From: an uncultured Bermanella sp.
Lineage (GTDB): Bacteria > Pseudomonadota > Gammaproteobacteria > Pseudomonadales > Oceanobacteraceae
Direction: 5' to 3'
NCBI GenBank assembly: GCA_913054445.1
Contig: CAJXIK010000016.1
Span: 1-16,946 of the forward strand
Length of the DNA stretch: 16,946 bases
Made by a program: the position numbers and the translations under genes. The notes beneath the pieces are model-generated. The model did no database searches. It was not told where the DNA came from and saw nothing but the letters and a program-made list of their open reading frames with translations. Every line of letters begins with the position of its first letter. Positions within the stretch are counted from its first letter, which is position 1. Positions 7,160-13,670 of this stretch are shown here, one piece after another.

Positions 7160-9519
7160 GCATAGATTCGGATGATGAGATTCTTCAGGACTTCTTGGTG
7201 GAAGCGGGCGAGATTATAGAGCTGCTTTCTGAGCAACTGGTCGAGCTGGAGAACAGCCCGCAAGACAATGATCTGCTGAATACCATCTTTCGTGGTTTTC
7301 ATACCGTTAAGGGGGGGGCGGGTTTCTTACAACTCAACGCCCTCGTGGACTGCTGCCACGTGGCCGAAAATGTGTTCGATATATTGCGTAACGGCCAGCG
7401 CCGCGTCACCCCAGAATTAATGGATGTGGTGTTACGATCGCTGGATACCGTGGGTGAGATGTTTGAATGCGTGCGCGCGGGTCAGGAACCCGAGCCTGCC
7501 GATGCGGCCTTGATTGCCGATTTAAGCCGCTTTTCCAAGCCAGAAAGCGCCGATGAAGTGGCCGCACCTGCTGCCCCTGTTGATAGCACCCCCGCCGCAG
7601 ATGTGTCTGCCGATGCCGGTAGTACACCCGTAGCCGCCCCCGCCGCAGATGTGCCTGCCGATGTCGGTAGTACACCCGTAGCTGCCCCCCCTGAGCCATC
7701 TGCCGAGGGAGACATCACCGACGATGAATTTGAAGGGCTACTGGATGCACTGCAAGAACCTGCCGTAACGGAGGAAGAAGCGGTAACACCAGAAGCCGCC
7801 GCGCCAGAGCCAGCCGCGATACCAACCGCTAATGACTCAGACGAGATAACCGAAGACGAATTTGATGCCTTGCTCGATCAGCTTCACGGTTCGGGCAAAG
7901 GGCCTGGCAGTCAGGCCGGCGTGATCGAATCAGCGCCCGCCAGCACCCCTCAGGCGAGTGCAGAACCTCAGGCTGCGGTAGAGCCTCAGGCTGCGGTAGA
8001 ACCTCAGGCCGCCGCTGCGCCAGCAGCTCCAGCCGAGACCAGCGAAAATATTTCAGAATCAGAGTTCGAAGACTTACTGGATAAGCTGCACGGTAAGGGT
8101 AAGGGCCCCACGGACAAGCTGGAGGAGGCAGCGGCTGCCGCATCGGCTCCTGCTCCTGCTCCTGCTTCTGCGCCGCCAGCAGCACCCGCTGCCAAGGCCG
8201 CCGCGACCCCAGCAGCCAGCACGCCAGTAGCGAAAGCCCCAGAGCCAAGCGCCGCCGCCCCCGCGGCGAAAAAAGCGGAGGGCCCCGTGCCCACCGCAGA
8301 GGCCACGGTTCGAGTGGATACCAAGCGCCTAGATGACATCATGAACATGGTGGGGGAGCTAGTGTTGGTACGCAACCGTCTGGTGCGTTTGGGCCTGAGG
8401 AGTAGCGACGAATCCATGGCCAAAGCGGTGGCCAACCTAGATGTGGTGACGGGTGACCTGCAAACCTCGGTCATGAAGACCCGCATGCAGCCCATCAAGA
8501 AGGTATTTGGTCGCTTCCCACGGGTGGTGCGCGACCTGGCCCGTAACCTTAAAAAAGAAGTGACCCTGCAATTGCGTGGCGAGGACACAGATTTGGATAA
8601 GAATCTGGTGGAGGCCTTGGCTGATCCCTTGGTCCACCTAGTGAGAAATTCGGTGGATCACGGCATCGAGCAACCGGACGAGCGTGTGGCGGTTGGCAAG
8701 TCTAAAAACGGCACGGTGGTCTTGAGTGCCGAACAAGAGGGGGACCATATCCTGCTCTCTATTTATGACGACGGTAAGGGCATGGACGCTAAAGCACTGC
8801 AACGCATTGCTGTGGAAAAAGGGGTCATGGATCAGGATGCGGCAGATAGGCTCACCGACAGTGAATCGTTTAATTTAATTTTTGCCCCAGGTTTTTCTAC
8901 CAAGACCGAGATCAGCGAAGTATCGGGCCGTGGTGTGGGCATGGACGTGGTGAAAACCAAGATTAACCAGCTCAACGGCACCATTCATATCGAGTCAGAA
9001 ATTGGCAAGGGCACTAAGATTCAAATTAAGGTGCCATTGACCCTGGCCATCATGCCTACTCTGATGGTGACGCTGGCCCATCAGGCATTTGCTTTCCCGC
9101 TGGTGAGCGTCAACGAAATATTCCATTTGGATCTTACCAAGACCAATGTGGTAGATGGTCAGGAGGTGGTGGTGGTGCGCGAGAAGGCCGTTCCCTTGTT
9201 TCACCTTAAACGCTGGCTAGTGAGTGATTGCCCTATTGTTTCCTCGGGACGCGAGGAGGGCGCAACAGATGTGAAAAGCGAGGAGAATGTGACAGAAGGG
9301 CATGTGGTGGTGGTGTCGGTGGGCACTCAAAGAGTGGGCTTTGTGGTGGACCAACTGGTGGGACAAGAAGAGGTGGTGATTAAGCCTTTAGGCAAAATGT
9401 TGCAAGGTACACCCGGCATGGCGGGCGCAACGATCACGGGGGATGGCCGTATCGCCCTCATTTTAGATGTACCCCGAATTCTCAATCATTACGCTTCTAA
9501 GGTAAACTTGGCCGCATAA
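7156..9519 (+). CDS. cheA: Chemotaxis histidine kinase CheA
   Basis: CheA autophosphorylates in response to receptors and passes the phosphoryl group to CheY and CheB. Domains in order: P1 Hpt (about 1-110) with H49 in FHTVKGGAGF; a low-complexity Ala/Pro/Glu linker (about 125-380); P3 dimerisation from about 384 (VRVDTKRLDDIMNMVGELVL); P4 kinase with N498 and D501 (RNSVDHGIE), DDGKGMD at 538-544, FAPGF at 576-580 and SGRGVGMDVV; and a CheW-like P5 to 787. I see no typical P2 domain. The linker instead has three acidic motifs, at residues 186-199, 229-245 and 297-313 (for example ITEDEFDALLDQLHG). Such linkers in polar-array CheA proteins include the LID region bound by ParP. An 8-G run (7311-7318) lies right after H49. 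Confidence 0.97.
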   Translation: MSIDSDDEILQDFLVEAGEIIELLSEQLVELENSPQDNDLLNTIFRGFHTVKGGAGFLQLNALVDCCHVAENVFDILRNGQRRVTPELMDVVLRSLDTVGEMFECVRAGQEPEPADAALIADLSRFSKPESADEVAAPAAPVDSTPAADVSADAGSTPVAAPAADVPADVGSTPVAAPPEPSAEGDITDDEFEGLLDALQEPAVTEEEAVTPEAAAPEPAAIPTANDSDEITEDEFDALLDQLHGSGKGPGSQAGVIESAPASTPQASAEPQAAVEPQAAVEPQAAAAPAAPAETSENISESEFEDLLDKLHGKGKGPTDKLEEAAAAASAPAPAPASAPPAAPAAKAAATPAASTPVAKAPEPSAAAPAAKKAEGPVPTAEATVRVDTKRLDDIMNMVGELVLVRNRLVRLGLRSSDESMAKAVANLDVVTGDLQTSVMKTRMQPIKKVFGRFPRVVRDLARNLKKEVTLQLRGEDTDLDKNLVEALADPLVHLVRNSVDHGIEQPDERVAVGKSKNGTVVLSAEQEGDHILLSIYDDGKGMDAKALQRIAVEKGVMDQDAADRLTDSESFNLIFAPGFSTKTEISEVSGRGVGMDVVKTKINQLNGTIHIESEIGKGTKIQIKVPLTLAIMPTLMVTLAHQAFAFPLVSVNEIFHLDLTKTNVVDGQEVVVVREKAVPLFHLKRWLVSDCPIVSSGREEGATDVKSEENVTEGHVVVVSVGTQRVGFVVDQLVGQEEVVIKPLGKMLQGTPGMAGATITGDGRIALILDVPRILNHYASKVNLAA
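7594..7689 (+). repeat. 48-bp tandem duplication in the cheA linker
   Basis: Two adjacent 48-base units, 7594-7641 and 7642-7689, differ at only a few positions. They encode ADVSADAGSTPVAAP-type segments of the flexible region between P1 and the acidic linker motifs. The length is a multiple of three, so the copy number can change without breaking the frame. Confidence 0.85.
7963..8013 (+). repeat. 18-bp tandem repeat in the cheA linker
   Basis: Units start at 7963, 7981 and 7999 (the last one partial) and encode EPQAAV, EPQAAV, EPQAA. They separate the second and third acidic LL motifs of the CheA linker. Changes in copy number would alter linker length by six residues each. Confidence 0.85.
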
Positions 9520-9546
9520 ATTGTCTTTGCTGACAAGGAGGTGTGC

Positions 9547-10701
9547 ATGGCCATAAACGTCTTGGTGGTGGATGATTCGGGCTTCTTTCAAAAACGCATC
9601 GCCGAAATACTCAAACCGGTTAGTGACATAAAAATAGTGGGTTTCGCCAGCAACGGTCGTGAAGCCATCGAAAAAAATCAGGCCCTCAACCCCGATGTCA
9701 TCACCATGGATTATGAGATGCCGGTGATGGATGGACTCACCGCCTTGCGCAACATCATGAATTTAAAACCCACGCCGGTGCTGATGTTTTCATCGTTAAC
9801 CTATGCCGGTGCGCGCATCACCCTCGACGCTCTGGATGCGGGGGCGGTGGATTTCTTACCCAAGAACTTTGGCGACCTGCAACACGGCGGCAGCAACATT
9901 CGTGACCTGCTCACCGACAAAATTAAAAATGTGGCCAAGTATTACAATCGCAGTGCCCGCCCTGAGGACTATCGGGTAAGCCGTCCAAGCGTGGCCTCGG
10001 CTAAAGCCATGGTTACTAAACCGATTGCTACTAAACCGACTGCTACTAAACCTGCGGCTACTAGCCCCGCCGTTGCCAAGGCTGTGCCTGCAAGGCCCGT
10101 TAGTCGCCCGCCGTCGTCCAGAAATGATACCCGCTTGCATAAGATAGAGGTGGTATTAATCGGCACTAGCACCGGCGGCCCGGTGGCTTTGCAAAAGGTC
10201 TTAACCAGTTTGCCCGCCAACTTCCCTAAACCCATCATGCTGATTCAACATATGCCCGCCTCCTTTACTGGGGCGTTTGCCGAGCGTCTGGATAAGCTGT
10301 GCCGCATCAAGGTCAAGCTGGCGGAAGATGGGGATATCATAAAACCTGGAGTGGCATTGCTCGCCCCAGGGGGCATGCAGATGATGCTAGATCGCAACAG
10401 GGTGAGAATTTTTGCGGGGGATGAGCGGGTGAATTATCGCCCCTGTGTGGACATAACCTTTGCCTCGGCCGCCAAGCATTTTGCCGCCAAGGCGTTGGGG
10501 GTCATCTTAACGGGCATGGGCAGTGACGGGCGAGACGGAGCCAAGCTCATGAAGGAAAGCGGCTCCTCCATCTGGGCTCAGGACGAAAAAAGCAGTGTGA
10601 TTTATGGCATGCCCATGGTCATCGCTAAGGCAAATCTGGCCAATGCCATCTTGCCATTGCACGATATTGGCCCCTTGCTCAGTAAAGAAGTGGGATTGTA
10701 G
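9547..10701 (+). CDS. cheB: Chemotaxis methylesterase/glutamine deamidase CheB
   Basis: CheB demethylates, and often deamidates, receptor glutamates for adaptation, and CheA activates it by phosphorylation. An N-terminal receiver domain has D9-D10, phosphoacceptor D55 (in ITMDYEMPVMDG) and K106. A linker (about 140-195) carries the repeats TKPIATKPTATKPAAT. The C-terminal esterase holds the catalytic triad S208 (GTSTGG), H235 (IQHMP) and D327 (GMGSDG). The 384-residue length is near the family norm of about 350-380. I start at ATG 9547, which follows AAGGAGGTG (9535-9543). An in-frame GTG at 9541 lies inside that ribosome site and is unlikely. Confidence 0.96.
   Translation: MAINVLVVDDSGFFQKRIAEILKPVSDIKIVGFASNGREAIEKNQALNPDVITMDYEMPVMDGLTALRNIMNLKPTPVLMFSSLTYAGARITLDALDAGAVDFLPKNFGDLQHGGSNIRDLLTDKIKNVAKYYNRSARPEDYRVSRPSVASAKAMVTKPIATKPTATKPAATSPAVAKAVPARPVSRPPSSRNDTRLHKIEVVLIGTSTGGPVALQKVLTSLPANFPKPIMLIQHMPASFTGAFAERLDKLCRIKVKLAEDGDIIKPGVALLAPGGMQMMLDRNRVRIFAGDERVNYRPCVDITFASAAKHFAAKALGVILTGMGSDGRDGAKLMKESGSSIWAQDEKSSVIYGMPMVIAKANLANAILPLHDIGPLLSKEVGL
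10015..10068 (+). repeat. 15-bp tandem repeat in the cheB linker
   Basis: Units begin at 10015, 10030 and 10045, with a fourth shortened and diverged one at 10060. Each starts ACTAAACC or similar and encodes TKPxA. The repeat lengthens the hinge between the receiver and esterase domains of CheB. Confidence 0.75.
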
Positions 10702-10724
10702 TGAGCACGTCGCTGGCTGCCTGA

Positions 10725-10763
10725 GCGGCTAAATTAAGCGGCTAAATTAAGCGGCTAAGTTAA
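10725..10763 (+). repeat. Three 13-bp direct repeats between cheB and motC
   Basis: GCGGCTAAATTAA occurs at 10725-10737 and again at 10738-10750, with a one-base variant (GCGGCTAAGTTAA) at 10751-10763. The array ends 33 bases before the motC start. Just after it comes an A/T-rich TATAAAATAA (10771-10780) that resembles a -10 box. It could be a multi-site regulator target, an iteron-like array or a slippage product. No factor is recognised. Confidence 0.85.
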
Positions 10764-10796
10764 GGGAAAGTATAAAATAATGACAACGGTGGTTCC

Positions 10797-11540
10797 ATGG
10801 ATTGGTTGAGTTTGGCAGGCATTGCCTTAGGCGTTGCCGCTATAGTGTTAGGCAACATGGCAGAGGGGGGCTTAATTGCCACCCTGCTGAACCTACCGGC
10901 GGCCATGATTGTCTTCGGTGGCAGTTTTGCCGCCTTGATGGTGCAGTCTCCTTGGCTGGTGATTAAACATGCCTTGATTCGCACTAGCTGGTTATTTGTG
11001 CCGCCCAGATTTAACCTGCACGACTTGTTGGAGACCCTGTGCCAATGGGGGCACGCCGCTCGCCGTGAAGGCTTAATCGGTTTGGAAAACATCGCCGAGG
11101 TGGAGCACTCCATGTTTGCTCGTAAGGGCCTCAACCTGTTGGCCGATGGTCAGCCTCCCAGTGCCATCCGTAATAGTCTAGAACTGGATTTATATAAGCA
11201 GGAGGACATGGGCATGCAATCGGCCCATGTCTATGACAGCCTGGGCGGTTATGCCCCCACCATCGGCATCATCGGCGCGGTGCTGGGTCTAATGCAAGTA
11301 TTGGGAAACCTAAACGACCCCAGTGAGATCGGCCCGGGCATCGCCACCGCCTTCGTGGCGACCCTCTATGGCTTGGGCAGCGCTAATTTAATCTTCTTAC
11401 CCTTAGCACAAAAGCTTAAACACTTAGTACGCAGTGAATACCTGTACAACGAATTGACCATCGAGGGGTTAGTGGCCATAGCCGAAGGGGAGCACCCTAA
11501 CTCGATTCGCTATCGATATGAAATATTGAAACGATCCTGA
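10797..11540 (+). CDS. motC: Flagellar stator subunit MotC (MotA/PomA family)
   Basis: MotC pairs with MotD to form an ion-conducting stator that drives the motor; in Pseudomonas this is the second stator set besides MotAB. The 247-residue protein shows membrane segments near 4-22, 30-50, 150-172 and 182-204. The cytoplasmic loop (60-145) carries the charged residues expected to touch FliG, R89/R90 and E97, equivalent to R90 and E98 of MotA. The two channel prolines are P154 (GGYAPTIGIIG) and P202 (FLPLA). The ATG at 10797 has only a weak ribosome site (GGTGG). It lies 95 bases after cheB, behind the 13-bp repeat array, so it may be expressed partly on its own. Confidence 0.94.
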   Translation: MDWLSLAGIALGVAAIVLGNMAEGGLIATLLNLPAAMIVFGGSFAALMVQSPWLVIKHALIRTSWLFVPPRFNLHDLLETLCQWGHAARREGLIGLENIAEVEHSMFARKGLNLLADGQPPSAIRNSLELDLYKQEDMGMQSAHVYDSLGGYAPTIGIIGAVLGLMQVLGNLNDPSEIGPGIATAFVATLYGLGSANLIFLPLAQKLKHLVRSEYLYNELTIEGLVAIAEGEHPNSIRYRYEILKRS

Positions 11541-11576
11541 ACCACAGCGTGACCACATAAAGCCTGGAGGCCAAGC

Positions 11577-12347
11577 ATGCCCCGTCGCCATCATCGCCCA
11601 GAATCCGTTCATCCTTACCGTTGGATGGTGTCTTATGCCGACTTCATGACGCTGTTGTTTGCATTTTTTGTGGTGATGTATGCCATGTCCACCGTCAACA
11701 ACAAGAAATTTGATGAGATCGCCGATTCGTTGGTGGGGGTGTTTGATGGCAGTAATAAATCACTGATGCCCTTTCAACTGGACGCCATCTTTCCCGGTCT
11801 AGCGCCAGCCTCGGATGTGACCCTAGTTGCCAGCAAAGAGGGCGATCGGCCCGAACCCCCTGGGGATATATTGGAAATATTGCAGGGGGCGCTTAACCCT
11901 TTGCTTGACGCCCAACCGTTTAATCTCACCATGGACGAGAAATGGCTGCAACTGGAGGTTCCCGCCGATTCCCTGTTTATGGACCAAGGGGTAGAGCTTA
12001 GTTATGAGGGCTCGCAAATACTGGTCAAGTTGGCCAAATCATTTATGGGCTTTAGTAATCCCATTAACATCGAAGTATTTGCCGGTGACCAAGGGGCAGA
12101 TGACCTCAACCCTTGGTTGTTAAGCGCCCGCCAGGGAACGGTGATCGGTCAGTTTTTGGCATTGGAGAATATTGCCGCCCAGCGTTTGGCGGTGGTGGCC
12201 TACGGCCCTTTTCAGCCGGTCGCCACCAACGACGATGAAGAGGGGCGGGCCATCAATCGGCGGGTGCTATTTTTAATAGATCGCCAGGTGCTGCATCGGG
12301 AACGCATTAAAATTGTGACGAACAGGCACTTGTCTGCTAAGTCTTAA
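11577..12347 (+). CDS. motD: Flagellar stator subunit MotD (MotB/OmpA family)
   Basis: MotD anchors the stator to peptidoglycan and supplies the ion-binding aspartate. The basic N-terminus is followed by a single membrane helix (about 19-38) with D22 in SYADFMTLLFAFFVVMYAMS, equivalent to D32 of E. coli MotB. After a plug/linker region, an OmpA-like domain (about 130-250) contains LSARQGTVI and GRAINRRVLFLI. The usual GHTD element reads AGDQG, so the peptidoglycan pocket looks altered, although the ligand arginine in LSAR is kept. The 256-residue product is short compared with E. coli MotB (308). The ATG at 11577 follows GGAGG (11566-11570) at 6 bases; motC ends 36 bases upstream. Confidence 0.93.
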   Translation: MPRRHHRPESVHPYRWMVSYADFMTLLFAFFVVMYAMSTVNNKKFDEIADSLVGVFDGSNKSLMPFQLDAIFPGLAPASDVTLVASKEGDRPEPPGDILEILQGALNPLLDAQPFNLTMDEKWLQLEVPADSLFMDQGVELSYEGSQILVKLAKSFMGFSNPINIEVFAGDQGADDLNPWLLSARQGTVIGQFLALENIAAQRLAVVAYGPFQPVATNDDEEGRAINRRVLFLIDRQVLHRERIKIVTNRHLSAKS

Positions 12348-12405
12348 TAGAGAAATGTATGTTTAGTGCAGCATTTATATTATGTATTCACATTAATAAT
12401 ATTAT

Positions 12406-12420
12406 TTGCACGTTTCTTGC
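12406..12420 (+). promoter_or_regulatory. Possible sigma-54 type promoter for the parC-parP segment
   Basis: TTGCAC-GTTTC-TTGC has the correct length and -12 element, but the invariant GG of the -24 element reads TG. It sits in an A/T-rich 180-base gap (12348-12527) between motD and the ParA-type gene, 108 bases before that gene's start. Similar but stronger elements occur before flhA and cheW. A sigma-70 reading (TTGCTT 12417-12422, TATTTT 12438-12443, spacing 15) is also weak. The gap shows no other gene. Confidence 0.3.
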
Positions 12421-12527
12421 TTTTACTCTTGGTGACGTATTTTGAATGCCATAGTGAGTGTTAACCAATAAGGACAGCCCCCTGATTCGCTTGGTGTCGG
12501 CGAACAGGGTGGGCCAAGGAGTGAGTT

Positions 12528-13307
12528 GTGCACGTATGGGCCGTAGCAAATCAAAAAGGAGGAGTGGGCAAGACCACTTCCACGGTATGCCTGGCTGGCT
12601 TATTGGCAGAGCAGGGCCACAAAGTGTTAATGGTGGATTTAGACCCCCACGGTTCATTAACCAGCTATTTTAAATATGATCCGGACGACATAAGCCTCAG
12701 TGTCTACGATTTATTCATGCAGCAAGGCAAGGTACCCGAAGACCTCCCCAAGGAAATCATCGTGCCCACTTGCCAGCCGGGCGTGGATTTATTTCCTGCC
12801 AGTACCGCCCTCGCTACCCTAGAGCGCAAGGTGGCCACTCAGGGGGGCATGGGTCTGGTCATATCCAAGTCACTGGCCACGCTCTGGGATCAATATCAGT
12901 ATGTCATCATAGATACACCGCCTATATTAGGGGTGTTGATGATCAATGCCCTAGCGGCCGCGCAAAAACTATTAATTCCGGTGCAAACAGAATACCTAGC
13001 GGTGAAGGGCCTAGAGCGCATGACCCATACCCTGAACATGGTGATGCAATCCACTAAGAAGCAATTGCCCTTTACCATCATTCCCACTCTGTATGATCGA
13101 CGCACCCACGCCTCATTAAATGCGCTTAAAAAAATCCGCGAGCTGTATGGTGAGCAAGTTTTTGCCGAGTCTATTCCGGTGGATACTCGTTTCCGAGACG
13201 CCAGTGAATTGGGGAGAATGCCCTCGCAAACCGACCCAGATGGCCGCGGTGTGCGCGTCTATCGCCACCTGTTAAGCAACCTATTAAAAACCGCCAGTGC
13301 CGCCTGA
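12528..13307 (+). CDS. parC: ParA-type ATPase ParC, polar positioning of chemotaxis arrays
   Basis: This ParA/Soj-family ATPase is called ParC in Vibrio and ParA in the Pseudomonas che cluster; it is not topoisomerase IV ParC. It places chemotaxis arrays at the pole and helps divide them between daughter cells, acting with ParP. The deviant Walker A motif KGGVGKTT covers residues 10-17, followed by MVDLDPHGSLT (A') and YVIIDTPP (Walker B). The end SQTDPDGRGVRVYRHLLSNL is typical of this chemotaxis subgroup. No ParB gene and no parS-like site accompany it. The start is GTG 12528, 7 bases after AAGGA (12516-12520), giving 259 residues. It begins the segment with the small ORF, parP and cheW. 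Confidence 0.93.
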   Translation: MHVWAVANQKGGVGKTTSTVCLAGLLAEQGHKVLMVDLDPHGSLTSYFKYDPDDISLSVYDLFMQQGKVPEDLPKEIIVPTCQPGVDLFPASTALATLERKVATQGGMGLVISKSLATLWDQYQYVIIDTPPILGVLMINALAAAQKLLIPVQTEYLAVKGLERMTHTLNMVMQSTKKQLPFTIIPTLYDRRTHASLNALKKIRELYGEQVFAESIPVDTRFRDASELGRMPSQTDPDGRGVRVYRHLLSNLLKTASAA

Positions 13308-13346
13308 TGGGATCTTCAATCACGCAAGGATGTGAGAGCCAGTGCC

Positions 13347-13670
13347 ATGAATAACACGTCAGACGCCGTGGTGAGCCAATACCTAGACAGCCTGTTGCTG
13401 GATTTGACCTTATCTGAAGTCGAATTTAAGGGGGGGGAGCACTCGGATTATATTGCCAAAGACAGCATCATCATGGGGCAGAGGCTAGTGCCGTGTCTCG
13501 ACCCCTTTTTGTTTATGGGGGTGCGGGCAGGGCACACCCGCGCGCAGCATTGGCTGGTGGTTTTGCTGATGTTGCAGCTGTGTGCCTCACTGCCCACAGG
13601 TCAGTTAAAAAGCTATTGCCTGAGGCAGTGCCAAACCCTATTAAATAATTGCCGCCTGACATTCACATGA
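13347..13670 (+). CDS. Unrecognised 107-residue protein coupled to parP
   Basis: I do not recognise this family. The N-terminus contains DAVVSQYLDSLLLDL (residues 6-20), closely matching RVVQDYMDSLLADL (10-23) at the start of ParP next door, but no CheW-like domain follows. The rest has a hydrophobic stretch (about residues 68-80, WLVVLLMLQLCAS) and five cysteines. ATG 13347 is preceded by AAGGATGTGA (13326-13335), a near-perfect anti-16S match; an in-frame GTG at 13332 falls inside it. The stop TGA overlaps the parP ATG (ATGA, 13667-13670), which suggests translational coupling. An 8-G run (13430-13437) lies near its middle. It may be a genuine small partner of the ParC/ParP system or a degraded parP copy. 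Confidence 0.6.
   Translation: MNNTSDAVVSQYLDSLLLDLTLSEVEFKGGEHSDYIAKDSIIMGQRLVPCLDPFLFMGVRAGHTRAQHWLVVLLMLQLCASLPTGQLKSYCLRQCQTLLNNCRLTFT

Noticed and set aside
8004..8588. 194-residue minus-strand ORF opposite cheA, rich in Ala and Gly
   Set aside because: It is the antisense shadow of the Ala/Pro-rich linker of cheA. It has no recognisable domain or ribosome site, and the plus-strand gene is certain.
10771..10780. TATAAAATAA as a sigma-70 promoter for motC
   Set aside because: It resembles a -10 box, but the bases at the -35 position fall in the 13-bp repeats and do not match TTGACA.
12458..12673. 71-residue plus-strand ORF overlapping the start of parC
   Set aside because: It runs out of frame through the conserved P-loop region of parC and shows no family match or ribosome site.
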